DNA of 64,000 nt, taken from NCBI GenBank assembly GCA_900660155.1, contig CABFPE010000774.1, forward strand, positions 102,774-166,773. The letters run 5' to 3'. A program made the translations under genes and the position numbers. The stretch comes from Hofstenia miamia (lineage: Eukaryota > Xenacoelomorpha > Acoela > Hofsteniidae). This document shows positions 12,196 to 23,705 of this stretch, piece after piece; position 1 is the first letter of the stretch, and every line of letters starts with the position of its first letter. Under the pieces are notes generated by a model. That model saw only the letters and a program-made list of their open reading frames with translations, was not told where the DNA came from and ran no database searches.

Positions 12196-12457
12196 TTTCC
12201 CGCTTTTTGCTATGGAAAATGCAAGAACCTTATATTTGGAGGGGGGGGACGGTTCGAAATTTCTAAGGCATTTAGCGGGAATCGCACTTTTTCCTAAAAA
12301 ATCCTATTTTTTGGCCATTGCTCCCGCAGTATTCACTCGAATTTAATATATTTACAATGGGGTAGGAAAATTAAAGAGACACTACCCTGAAAAATTTCAA
12401 AGATTTATGTTTGGAGACGCGGTCATGACGAGGTTTTTAAGAAAAATTTAGCGGGAA
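12196..12457. repeat. Inverted-repeat block with TTCCCGCT ends, abutting a single N
   Basis: TTTCCCGCT at 12196 is inverted at 12450-12457 (AGCGGGAA), directly before the single N at 12458. A third copy, TTTAGCGGGA, lies inside at 12271-12280 in the same orientation as the right end. A run of G at about 12240-12248 is unusual for this DNA. It may be a small transposon, or the tail of the neighbouring Tc1-like element. Confidence 0.4.
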
Positions 12458-12564
12458 NAATGATTAGTTTTGTCATCCAAATTATTTATTTAGCAAATAA
12501 TGTATACAAAACTGATATTAGCATAAAAATACAAACAATTGAAGCATGTATTCCTTATAGAGTG

Positions 12565-13291
12565 TTAATATTTTGTAGATTTTCCCTTTGAATCAAGAAC
12601 AGCTTTAATGCGTCTTGAAACCAATTTATTGCATAATTCTGCAGATATCTCGGTAACCCAGACTTCTCGAATACACTTGATTAAGTCATCATATGATGAT
12701 GGATTTCTCTGTGCAACTTTCTTTTTCAACAATGGCCATACTTGTTCAATGGGGTTAAGGTCGGGACTTGATTCTGGCCAATTTCTTAACAGTTGAAATG
12801 GTTGTGTATTGAACCAATTGAGAACAATTTTCGCCGTGTGGAATCTTGCACCATCGTGCTGGCATCCATACAGGTAATTTATCCTTAAGAATAGATAAGT
12901 ATACCTGAGAATTATTCTTGAGAATTAGTATTCTTGGGCATGATCCAAAGAGCACCTCGTCCTCTGGCTGAGATGGAGGCCCATATCATCAAAGTTATTG
13001 GGTGTTTCACAGTTGCCTGGACATATCTTTGATTATATCGTTTCCCTGGTGGCCGACGAATTATTTTTCCACACTGATTGAATTGGGCAATAGTTGCCTC
13101 ATCGCTAAACATAACATTCGACCAGTTAGTGTCAGTCCATGCTTCATAGTCTTTGGCAAAGCGAAGTCTATCCTCAATGTTTTTTGGAGGCAGATGGAGC
13201 TTTTTGGCTGCCCTATAGCTCTTAAGTTTGAACTCATCTTTTAGTCTTCTTTGGATTGTGCGGATGCTAGGAGAAATAGGTGCAGCAGGCA
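12565..13291 (-). pseudogene. Tc1-like transposase, C-terminal part, frame-broken
   Basis: On the minus strand the sequence from the gap edge (13291) reads RTIQRRLKDEFKLKSYRAAKK, then the first catalytic Asp in MFSDEATI, then GALWIMPKNT. The frame changes near 12920 and again near 12858, where about ten residues also seem lost after LPVWM. It resumes as QHDGARFHTAKIV (second Asp), SSPDLNPIEQVW (catalytic Glu) and ends SKGKSTKY with TAA at 12565-12567. The codons of the second Asp (12853-12855) and the Glu (12745-12747) are 36 apart, leaving 35 residues between, against 34 in classical Tc1. The DNA-binding half would fall in the N gap. Tc1-type transposases act in the nucleus, binding terminal inverted repeats and inserting at TA. 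This copy cannot make a full enzyme. Confidence 0.9.
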
Positions 13292-14291
13292 NNNNNNNNN
13301 NNNNNNNNNNNNNNNNNNNNNNNNNNNNNNNNNNNNNNNNNNNNNNNNNNNNNNNNNNNNNNNNNNNNNNNNNNNNNNNNNNNNNNNNNNNNNNNNNNNN
13401 NNNNNNNNNNNNNNNNNNNNNNNNNNNNNNNNNNNNNNNNNNNNNNNNNNNNNNNNNNNNNNNNNNNNNNNNNNNNNNNNNNNNNNNNNNNNNNNNNNNN
13501 NNNNNNNNNNNNNNNNNNNNNNNNNNNNNNNNNNNNNNNNNNNNNNNNNNNNNNNNNNNNNNNNNNNNNNNNNNNNNNNNNNNNNNNNNNNNNNNNNNNN
13601 NNNNNNNNNNNNNNNNNNNNNNNNNNNNNNNNNNNNNNNNNNNNNNNNNNNNNNNNNNNNNNNNNNNNNNNNNNNNNNNNNNNNNNNNNNNNNNNNNNNN
13701 NNNNNNNNNNNNNNNNNNNNNNNNNNNNNNNNNNNNNNNNNNNNNNNNNNNNNNNNNNNNNNNNNNNNNNNNNNNNNNNNNNNNNNNNNNNNNNNNNNNN
13801 NNNNNNNNNNNNNNNNNNNNNNNNNNNNNNNNNNNNNNNNNNNNNNNNNNNNNNNNNNNNNNNNNNNNNNNNNNNNNNNNNNNNNNNNNNNNNNNNNNNN
13901 NNNNNNNNNNNNNNNNNNNNNNNNNNNNNNNNNNNNNNNNNNNNNNNNNNNNNNNNNNNNNNNNNNNNNNNNNNNNNNNNNNNNNNNNNNNNNNNNNNNN
14001 NNNNNNNNNNNNNNNNNNNNNNNNNNNNNNNNNNNNNNNNNNNNNNNNNNNNNNNNNNNNNNNNNNNNNNNNNNNNNNNNNNNNNNNNNNNNNNNNNNNN
14101 NNNNNNNNNNNNNNNNNNNNNNNNNNNNNNNNNNNNNNNNNNNNNNNNNNNNNNNNNNNNNNNNNNNNNNNNNNNNNNNNNNNNNNNNNNNNNNNNNNNN
14201 NNNNNNNNNNNNNNNNNNNNNNNNNNNNNNNNNNNNNNNNNNNNNNNNNNNNNNNNNNNNNNNNNNNNNNNNNNNNNNNNNNNNNNNNNNN
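13292..14291. other. Assembly gap of exactly 1000 N
   Basis: The round length suggests a placeholder size. It removes the N-terminal half of the Tc1-like transposase and one end of that element. The sequence after the gap (from 14292) shows no transposase. Confidence 0.98.
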
Positions 14292-15060
14292 GATCACAAT
14301 TTCATAAAATAGGAGAAGCACTAATAATTAAACAATCAAGCAAAGATCAAATGTTAAATAAACAACTAAGCACGATATCCTTGAAATTATCTTATTATTA
14401 AATTAATTGCATATAGTCTAGTCTAATTTAAAAATATTTAGTTGTTCCTAGTGAGTTTGCACAAATCTTGAAGCTAGGTAACTTTATCTGAAACTAGATT
14501 TCATTTCATATCGAAAGAGTTGAGAGATTTATCATGATACGCTTAAAAGAAAAACTTTTATACTTTTCCAAAAATTATTGATGTGTTCTATTTAGATCAT
14601 TCCAGATAGCTTTTCATTCCATATACTAAAATCTTAAAAAGCTTTATTGCTGCTGTGTACGATATTGTCTAGGTGTTCTCGAAATATTGCTGTTTGTCAT
14701 AACCTTAGTATGTTTCTGTTTTTGAATTCCATCATACTCCACTTAGTGGTGTAGAGCATTTACCAAAATTGATATATTAACACCATATTTTAAGAAACTG
14801 AACAGAATGCCGATGACAATTGCATTGGGTTTACGCTGAAGATTGACGTCGACGTACATTGAACATTGAAGATGGAAGATCAGCAACAACACTATGAAAT
14901 AGGAAAGACTGTCTCTTTTATACATATTTAGGAACACTATTTGATGTGCGACTGACTTCAGTAAAAATATTTATTTAGATAACATATATTTTTTTCCGCA
15001 TCTTTCCATTTAGGTCAAGAAAACAACATACAGTGAGCTACCTCCCACTGGCTGTTTACT
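14292..15060. other. Intergenic after the gap
   Basis: A+T-rich, with no supported frame or repeat. Short chance frames only. Confidence 0.4.
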
Positions 15061-15140
15061 AAACAATGCAATTCTCAATTTAGGGATGGCGTGCATTCTA
15101 ACATGTCCCCCTTGCATACGCCACTTGTCTTTTGTGTGAG
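15061..15140 (-). repeat. Transposon-end-like sequence (GTGGCGTATGC type)
   Basis: Read on the minus strand, this begins ACAAGTGGCGTATGCAAGG near 15126 and runs into a G-rich stretch and then GCACGCCATCCC. The same start appears in variant form at 28928, 49685 and 53286, so it is probably the terminus of a dispersed element. A 41-codon open frame on the plus strand (15014-15139, after an acceptor-like CCATTTAG) overlaps it and is judged incidental. Confidence 0.45.
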
Positions 15141-18036
15141 TGTCCACCACGAAATCCAAATGGTTGTTTTGATATTGTTTTCTACTCGTTTCATAATCTT
15201 GGTAAAGTAGATTGATAGATTTTCTATAATTATAGGAAATATGCTAGCGACATTTTATGGTGTTCTCCTCTTTAAATGCAGTTTCCAAAAATATATTTCT
15301 TCGCTATTCTTAAGAATGGGTTAATGAAATGTAACTGTTTGTTATTCCTGAAAACAATGTTTCCCAAGATAAACATTTATGCAAAGTTCTTAATGTTATT
15401 AATTTAAATAAAACATATATCAGAAATTTTGAATTTTTTAGTTCTTTTCAAAAATATTATTCTTAAGAATTTCATAAAATTTAATTTGTAATGCTTTTCT
15501 GAATTTAATATAATAAAATGCGAATTAAGCAAAAACAATATTCAGCTTAGGTACATTTCTTTGATTTCTTTATTCTGATGATAAAAATGTGTTAAATTAT
15601 TGAAATCATTTTTTTAAACATATATATTGAAAAAAATAAAAAGTTGTTCAGTGCACAGAATTTTAAATTATCTCTTATACTTAAAAATGTCAATTGATCA
15701 TTAATCACAATATTTTTGTACGTTGGTGAAAGAATATCATATTACTGTGAACGTTTTTTCATCTGTATATTTTCTCAAATAAATGATTTGTCAATATTGG
15801 ACAATGTCATTTCCATTAAGGCTATTTAAAACCCTATGAAGGTTCATCTTATCAGAACCTTCATTTATATATTATTACCAAAATTTGATGTAATGCTTGC
15901 TGAAATCAAATTTAAACTTGATGGTTTTAATAATGTTTCAATTTAAACAGATCTAAGTACATTAAAAGCATTATGGACATGGCACCCAAAAAACTGCAAC
16001 ACAGTTGCATAATTTTACCGATCAAGACCTCATTTGTAACGGAATTCTGAAGATTTTTACAAAATATTACAAAATATTAGTGGAAAGCATTATAATTCAC
16101 ACTTTTCGTACTGAACAGTTTTTTCAAAACTTGAAAATCACAACTTAAACAATTTTATTAAATTTAATAATATAAATAAATATATAATGAATATGTACAC
16201 TATTGAAAATTAGCATAGCAAATGTAGACTCTTCTTTATCAGCTACCTTTTGCTAAAAAATAAGATAAGTAATTGTCTTGCATTGCCATCTATTAGTACT
16301 TTAAAGGTACATGCGTTACACTTGTTTAGTCAATGATTGAAAATGAAAAATAACAGTCAAAATTTATTGCAAAAAAATTTGATCTCCAAAAATTTTCAAT
16401 TGCATTGTGGTGCAACATGCTAAATAGTCGAATCTCAATGTACAGTATTTAGGATTATTTCTACATTGGTAAGAATAAATTTTTCATGTTTTAGTCTAAG
16501 TAAAAAACGAAGTAATGTATTACCAAAAGGATAATATTAAAATAATGTTGACTTTTGAAATGCATTAGAATTGATTCTATAAATGGGCAGTATTGTCTAT
16601 TTGCGGCTAATTTAGATCTAAGTAAAAAGAATTAAGTAATATTTACGAGTAAATTATAAATAATAGAAACTTTATAAGGGAAAATAATTTATGGTACTGG
16701 AAGATAATTTGCAAGATATAATTAATTTTAATGCGAAAATTTTCATGCCATTTGTTTGCAAAAATTGCTTTAGATTTGAAATTATTTGTGAAGGTAGAGT
16801 AATTACAAAACAAAATATCACAATTTTAATCAATTTCTTACAAAATAGGATACTTTTATATAAAAATTCCAAAACTAGAAATCCTTAGCATAGTTTGTAG
16901 CATAGAATGAGCTTGAAAATTCAATGTTCCGTATTTTATAATGGTTAAAAAATTCACGAATTTTAACCAATATTAGGTTGTAAACAATCAAATTCGTTGA
17001 TAAAATTCGTTTATAAAAAATAAAATCATATTGGAATACACAATTACAAAAAAAAACACTAAAACACAGTTTTTCTAATTTGGTTTTTTAACTGTAAGCA
17101 GATTTGCATATTATATATAATTGTAAATGGGAATACTAGTTTTCACAATTTGCATAATTCATGCATCTTAACGAAACTTTTAACGAAATATATTTCTTCA
17201 TTCAATAAATTTGTTTCATACTAGCAATAGATAATATCAATATCAGAAGCGTTGTTCCTGAAAACACTAACACTACAGCTTATAACAAACGTAATATTGA
17301 AATACTTTAGGTTGATCCTGTACATTAATAGTCGTAAATATTGAAATTCACAAAATAATTTTAAATTATGACAATTTATGAAAAATATTAATAAAAAATT
17401 TGTTCATCCATTCTAATCATAATGAGATATTGCAAGACTTACTAGAATGAAAGCAGATATAAAAATGAGGTCATTGCTTTATTCAATAAATTTGATAGAA
17501 GTATTGCATCTCCCTTCTTACGCTTGCATTAATCATCCCTGATTGTTTGGTTTGCCTTTGTCATTTATATTATTCGATGTTTGTCATGAATGGTAAATGT
17601 GTAGTTTCCTTATGTAAACGTGGATATTATATTCTATTAAATTTTGAAGCAAAAAGTGTAAGTTTGTTAAAAGGATGCTCAATGGCTAGTAATGTACCTG
17701 AAATAAGATAGCCCCACATATGTTTTCAATCAATGTTATATTTACTTTAAAGTAACAATCAGCTTTTCCACATTTATTAACAATGTTTCCAAACCTGTTA
17801 AGAGATATTAAAAGCCTGTGATAGGGACATATCTGCGTGTCTGTGCGCTCTTTTGGTGATGAAGATTTGTACTAAGAATTATTCCTGTCTCGGATATGCA
17901 ATAAAGTACTCATTTTTTTCAAAAGAAATTAAATGTTTTAAAAAAATATATATTTTTGCCATACCTAATCTTTGGATAATAAAGCTATCTAATACCAATG
18001 GCAACAACAAGTATTTTGCTTTCCGAAGACACACAT
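15141..18036. other. Long A+T-rich stretch without recognised features
   Basis: Nearly 2.9 kb of very A+T-rich DNA. Overlapping short frames at 16672-16888 on both strands are chance products of low stop density. No repeats, RNA genes or exons were supported. Confidence 0.45.
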
Positions 18037-18680
18037 TCTAACCCCACTTAGGTGCACCAAGACAAAAAGAAACAAGAAACAATTTTCTATTTTGATTTTT
18101 AGAAATTTTTTGATAAAATCATCATGCATTCGAAAAAATTTCCTTCAAAATTAGAATTACCCATAGATCTTTGAATTTGTTTGAAGTTCTTATAAGAATT
18201 TTTAAAATTGTTACTAATATTAGAAAAAATCAGTTTGCTTTTTTAAAAAGTTGTATTTGAGAATATTATTTGGTAACTTTGTTTTCTTAGACCAAAATCA
18301 ATGCTGTATTCCATTAATACATTGCATTTCATTCTGAAAGTTTGAATTAACTCAACTTAAATTATGCAAATTAATATTTAGTTGCCAATCTTCAATAACT
18401 TCATATTATTTTAAGGGGAGCCAAACAAGAAAATTTCAAATCACAATGAAACTTTTAAGAAAACTTAAAAGAACTTGAACGGTCTTCAGAGATCTCTAAA
18501 GTTTAAGATGATAACAGTTCCAATAATTGGAATATTGCTATTTAGCTATTGAACGGGCATGTTTTAAGCCCCACTTAGGGAACCAAGACGAAAAAGAAAA
18601 AGGAAACAATTTTTTATCTTGTAGCTTAGAAATTTTTGAATAAAAAATCATGGATTTGAAAAATTAGGGTTAATTATTGC
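18037..18680. repeat. Two diverged direct copies of a dispersed repeat
   Basis: About 115 bp starting CCCCACTTAGGTGCACCAAG at 18040 recurs at about 18566 as CCCCACTTAGGGAACCAAG, with continuing similarity (AAACAATTTTCTATTTTG against AAACAATTTTTTATCTTG, then TAGAAATTTTT). The copies are about 525 bp apart in the same orientation, with many substitutions. The family is unknown. Confidence 0.7.
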
Positions 18681-18839
18681 ATAAATCAAATTAATGGAAT
18701 ATTGCTATTTTAAATCAGATGATTTTATTCCACCTCATTGTAGAAATGTCTTTGTATGGTTGTAGTTGAACATTAACCGTACCTAATTTTGCTTTACTCA
18801 CTTATCCAGTCTCATCTTCACTTCTTTAAATTAGCCTTT

Positions 18840-19410
18840 TGAACGAACCGTACCCATCAAAATAAAATTCTTAGCATTCTAACCCAACCCGATGATGAAA
18901 TCCCCACAATAAAAAATTATTAATACTCTGACCCAACTCGTACAAGCCTTGAAATAAATAGATGTCAGCTATTGATTTTCATGGAATGCTCATTAATTTT
19001 CAGAAACATAAGTTTTGCAACAATTTTGAATGATAATCTATTTTTATGATGAAGCCTCTAAACCCTTGTGGTGTTCACTTTCTAATGAGGATAGTCTAAT
19101 AACAAGCACACTCTTTTCTATTTCAGCAAGTTTCATGTGAAAAATAAGCTCTATTCATTGTCAATTATTAATTGCAAAGCCCAGTCTATTGCCCTATAAG
19201 TTGTTATCATTTTAGTTTGTCACAGCTCACGGCAACATTTCAATGTTCAATGGTATTTATATTATTACAGTTTTCTGCTAAAATAAGCATGATAAAAAAT
19301 TTTTATTCAAGATGATTCGCCCCGACCCAAACATAGTTGCAAAATGTGTGACCCGACCCTAAAAATTCAAAATTTTAGGATATGTCACCCTCCCCAATCC
19401 CAACCTATTT
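18840..19410. repeat. C-rich patches with ACCCGACCC-type motifs
   Basis: Clusters of GAACCGTACCC, AACCCAACCCGATG, GACCCAACTCG, GCCCCGACCC and GACCCGACCC stand out in A+T-rich DNA. One patch ends ACAAGCCTTG, which inverted reads CAAGGCTTGT, a plausible hAT-type end. Similar patches occur at 5.0, 24.2, 45.8 and 58.6-59.0 kb. They look like old element ends with repeated subterminal motifs; boundaries cannot be fixed. Confidence 0.4.
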
Positions 19411-20401
19411 TATTTAGCTGAAGCCCATTTAGGGCAAACTCTTTTGATGACTCCATTTTAGTGTTATATTCATACGCTCTTTTGCTTTTAGGATATCATT
19501 GAATTCTTTCAATTGAGTAAGTCGATATTTCTGAATATTTCTTAGGTCAGTCCATTTGTTAGAGTCATTATGAGTTCACATATATTGTGCAATCACCAGC
19601 TCTCTTGCATTTCATGTTGAAAGCTTCTACTGGAAAAATAATCTTATGTGATAATTGACTTATTTGCAGGTACCATAAGAATGCGGACAAAAAAGTCCAT
19701 TACGAAGTGTTGAATCCCTTTGGACAATTGCTTGGCAGACAGCCTTAGATAAAATCTGAATTTGTTAAGAAAATCTTGCAGCAGGTATGTCAAATTCATT
19801 CTATGCCAGTCAACTATATCGTGGAGCACATAAAAATCCATAATTGCTTTGAATTATCAAGAACCAACCAAACTTAATTACTGAAAAGCTAAATTTTCTC
19901 AGTCATTAACGTCCTTTGTGCTGACACAGACTGCAAGTCTTGTGTTCTATGAACAGTACAATCATAATATTTTACATGTTGGTAAGCCAATTATATTTTT
20001 GAAAAATAATATCACTGTTTGTTAATAATAGTTTTTTTATTTTTTATATAAAAATATTTGCTTTTATGATACAAAATAATTTTTTGAACTTTTTTATTAT
20101 TTGATGCTTAGCATTTCTAAAAATAATTTTTTTATATTTATAAAATATATATCTTTGAGTGATTACTTAGGCCTCATTTTTATTTTTGCCTTATCCAAAT
20201 TGCTAAGCCTTAATTCTAGTAGTTTTGGCTTAGATGTACACAGAGGAACGAGAATTGAAGGTTTCCTATAATCGGTGACATACTAAAAGTATAATTTATA
20301 ATAAACTTTTAGTATCCACCTTTAAGAATTATAAATAGGAACAATGCACCTTTTTTGAATTATTTTAAATTGGAAGTTTTAGTAGAGAAAATCACACTTA
20401 C
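19411..20401. other. Stretch downstream of the IQ-protein exon on the minus strand
   Basis: This should be intron 3' of the IQ-protein coding exon. No second exon was recognised. A 25-nt segment at about 19491-19515 is bounded by TTGCTTTTAG and GTAAGTCG on the plus strand, too little to call. Confidence 0.35.
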
Positions 20402-20561
20402 TTTCATTAGCCACTCCATCTGCAGATTGGTTCTTCTTAATTTTTTTCAAATTTTTAAAACTAGCTTGGATTTTTTCAGCTGCTTTTGCAACATCTGGAT
20501 CATTCAAATCAATATCAATTTCTTCTTCTGTTGATTTTACTGCATCATTATTTGAAGACAT
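20402..20561 (-). CDS. Neurogranin/PEP-19-like small IQ-motif protein, first coding exon
   Basis: The exon starts at ATG 20561 and encodes MSSNNDAVKSTEEEIDIDL, then NDPDVAKAAEKIQASFKNLK, then a Lys-rich segment, and ends GCTAATGAAA|GTAAGT at 20402. The order acidic stretch (residues 11-22), AAxKIQASF (27-35), basic tail (36-43) is that of calmodulin-binding neurogranin, PEP-19/PCP4 and insect igloo-type proteins. The IQ motif binds calmodulin at low calcium and the acidic part speeds calcium exchange, in cytosol, typically of neurons. CAATTTTAG|G directly upstream of the ATG looks like an acceptor, so a 5' UTR exon probably lies at higher coordinates. Family members are 60-100 residues, so one short C-terminal exon is expected but was not found. 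Assignment to the family is firm; the exact orthologue is not. Confidence 0.8.
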
Positions 20562-20634
20562 TCCTAAAATTGCACTTCACAGTTGGTTAATTTTGATTTC
20601 ATTAAATAAAAACTGTACAAGATCTAGTTTAATG

Positions 20635-21095
20635 CAGTGATGACCACTTAAACTACTGTTGAAACTAAGTTTAAATTTTAGGTTAAATACAAGTTTATAT
20701 AAATGTGGCAATGATTTAAAATACAAAGTTTAAACTTCAGTTTATATTTTAGCCCCAATTCAAACTATTAGCGTGGGAGTAACTGGCAAATTGTTCAGAA
20801 AAATAGGTAACAGGAAGAGCTTTTCAAAATTTGTGGATGTGGGCGAATTTATTCTGGGTATTCTGCCATCTTCCACAAATTGAAAAAGGGCTTTGTCCAG
20901 GCTTTCTATCAGGAAAACCGCCAAATTCGCATCTCTATGAAACAATTCGCGATCGCCTGATTATGAGTTCTTAAAAAGACCAATCTTTAAACGACGTTTA
21001 AATGTAATTTTATATGTTTAAACTACAGTTTAAATAAATGTGTTCAGTTTAAACTTTTCCTTAATGTTTATATAGGTTTAAACTAGTCATCACTG
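20635..21095. mobile_element. Non-autonomous hAT-type element, 461 bp
   Basis: The ends are CAGTGATGACCA (20635) and, inverted, CAGTGATGACTAG (21095). The flanking octamers GTTTAATG (20627-20634) and TTTTAATG (21096-21103) differ at one base, as expected of an ageing hAT target duplication. Both subterminal regions are packed with TTTAAAC or its reverse (about ten near-matches), probably transposase-binding sites. The middle 230 bp is more G+C-rich and holds a 61-codon minus-strand frame of no recognised family. It lies just upstream of the IQ-protein exon, within its presumed 5' intron. Confidence 0.8.
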
Positions 21096-21103
21096 TTTTA
21101 ATG

Positions 21104-21968
21104 TAATGTTTTGTTTCATAATTTAACTCTATATTGAATATACCTGATTAGGTTTTCCATTTAGAAATGAATATATAACTAAACAAATTCAAGAATGTGC
21201 TAATGCAACCATACCTAGAATCATAATAATATTCATTCATTGGTAAACAATAAGTTAAGAAAAGAACATGCAAAGTATAAGCATCAGGAATGTATCTGTT
21301 TGAATAAATAATAATAAACATTGATTTGTTCTGTATGTATCATATACTCATGTGATAAGCGGAGCAAAAAAATTTATCTATAAAATTTAAAATGCGGAGA
21401 AAATCACAAAAGTCCATAAAATTGAAGGCTACCAATAAACGTTTGGAACTAATATAAAATTATTAGTTCTGTCCGCAAATGTTAGAATGAATAAATGAGT
21501 GTTCCATTTGCAAAAAATGAATAGATCACATAAAGCTTTTAATTTCCATTTAATGTGGGTTGTATGAAGTTAATTTCAAAATTCATTGAGAGTTGTATAT
21601 TCCATGGAGGATTAGTTGAGGCAAAAACATATTGTTCAATAAGTGTCAAAAATGAATTTATCGAGCAAAAAGACAAGGTATTGACAAAATTATCTTGATT
21701 TTAGAATTTGTGGTTAACTCCATGGGGAATGCAGAAGCCATTTTCTAAAAAGTGCAATCATGGATTCCAATTTTACTTGATTTGAGTAAAATTATCAGTC
21801 ATTTTTGCCAAATAATAATAATAATAATAATAAAATAATTATTTTTAATGTCAACAACGGACAGAGGGTGAACAAAAAATAAGAAATGAAAATGCAAGCA
21901 CAGTAATATTTATGCCGTTGGAACATTCGTTTTTATTATATATTCAGAGGTGATTTCACAATGCTATC

Positions 21969-22019
<51 letters not shown>

Positions 22020-22122
22020 TTATACATATTAAACCATATATGATAGAGAGGGGAGTTTCGCCTCTGCAGGTTATCTTCATACAAAATGCAAATGTCAAAA
22101 TGAAATAATATGTACAATATTA
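21104..22122. repeat. Intergenic with (AAT)n and long (TA)n tracts
   Basis: (AAT)n at 21811-21833 and (TA)n, about 22 units, at 21972-22016. The rest is unremarkable A+T-rich DNA up to the LINE junction near 22123. Confidence 0.7.
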
Positions 22123-23470
22123 TTGTATTTTGGTTTTCGAAATGGTTATAGCACTCAAGATGCAATTTTATCAATATCAGAACAAATAAAATCTAATTTA
22201 ACCCAAAACAAATGTAGTTGTGCTGCACTCCTTGATTTGAGCAAAGCTTTTAACTCAATGAATTTTGACATATTAAGGGACAAATTAATATATTATAACT
22301 TTGATAACAAATCTGTTAACTTAATAATGACTTTCCTTGAAAATCGACAGCAAAGAGTAATACTTAATGGTAAAAAATCAAATTATATTATGACGGACAG
22401 TGGGGTTCCACAGGCCACAGTTCTCGGACCTATTCTATTTGCAATCTATGTTAATGACATAACTCAACAGGTAAAAAACAGTAAAATTTATCAATATGCA
22501 GATGATACATGTCTTATAAGTACTGATATAAATGCCTTTAATGCAACTAAAAATCTCCAATATGACATCGAAAATTTAACAAAATATTTCTCAAATAATC
22601 AATTGAAAGTAAATATTGAAAAAACACAATTTATAATATTCTCCCCTAAGACAAACAGAAATCTCACAAAAAACATAGAACTTAAAGTAAATAGTGTACC
22701 AATAAAGCAAAGCGAATCTATTAACTATTTAGGTGTCGAAATTGACAATGATTTAAATTTCGAACAATTCTTCATGGCTACAATTAAAAAAATGGCTTCT
22801 GGAGTTAGGTATCTTTATCATCTCAGAAATATCTCATATACGTACTACAAACAATTAATAAATGCACTCTGCCTTTCACACTTTCAATATTGCTCATTCC
22901 TCTTTACAAATATTAATTCAAAACATCGCATCCTCCTGTCTAAAACTTTTAATTGGTCCCTTAAAATACTCAATTTTGCACAAAAACATGACAATGCATC
23001 CGATTACCGATTAAAATACAAAATACTATCTCCTTATTATCAAATTCAAATGCATATGTTATCAATATTATTTAAATTCAAATTTGGTCAAGCCGCAATT
23101 TCGTTTTTAAAACAGTATATTAAATTAAATGAACGGTCTCAAACATTTTTATGCTTTGATAAATATTTTAATAGTTTTCACCACACAGCAACTAAATTAT
23201 GGAATAACTTAAATAGAGAAATTAAATTTGAAAAAAATTACAAGAAATTCAGAAAGAAATTGCGAACATTCCTCTTTAATAGACAATGCCTACTTAATGA
23301 CAATAATACACTACATTCATTTGAAAATTTTGTATAAAATGCACACACACAACACACACACACATTTTAATATTATATATATTTATTATATTTGTAAATA
23401 GCTCTTTGTAGTTTTGTAGTTTATAGTTTTTGTACCTTTTTCTTATAGCAATAAATTGCTTTTGAATCTA
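22123..23470 (+). mobile_element. 5'-truncated LINE with an uninterrupted reverse-transcriptase frame
   Basis: One open frame of 404 codons (22123-23337, TAA) starts inside the reverse-transcriptase domain at FGFRNGYSTQDA. It continues through LLDLSKAFNSMNFDIL, DSGVPQATVLGPILFAIYVN, the catalytic YADDTC box (about 22495-22512), YLGVEIDNDLNF, and a C-terminal region ending LWNNLNREIKF...FRKKLRTFLF. The non-LTR enzyme copies element RNA at a nicked target in the nucleus. The upstream third (endonuclease, ORF1) is missing, as is usual after incomplete reverse transcription. A (CA)n-rich 3' UTR follows and ends near CAATAAATTGCTTTTGAATC. In SGVPQATVLGP an Ala replaces the usual Gly. No stop in 404 codons suggests a young copy. 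It belongs to the Jockey/CR1 assemblage; the clade is not certain. Confidence 0.9.
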
Positions 23471-23705
23471 TTATTTGACTTCCTAATGATGTATGTTTCA
23501 GCAATTGTTGTTGTAAGATGATTTTATCGTTATTTATATTAATATAAAATTTGTGACATCTCAAATGCTAAAAAATTTTTCGACATCAGTTGATCAATAC
23601 AATGTTCAAAAGTTCATTTTTTTTTAGTTTCAAATGTCGTTTTGTTTCACCGCAATGTAGAATTTAGAAATTTCTGACTTCACAATTCTTTCTATATATT
23701 GGCAG

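Noticed and set aside
12608-12796. Plus-strand frames over the Tc1-like region (also 13002-13244)
   Set aside because: They are antisense shadows of the transposase on the minus strand.
13228-14401. Three long plus-strand frames of 353-373 codons
   Set aside because: They consist almost wholly of N and reflect the assembly gap.
15014-15139. 41-codon open exon-like frame after CCATTTAG (VKKTTYSELPPTG...)
   Set aside because: It overlaps a transposon-end-like sequence on the other strand that recurs in the window, which explains the composition better.
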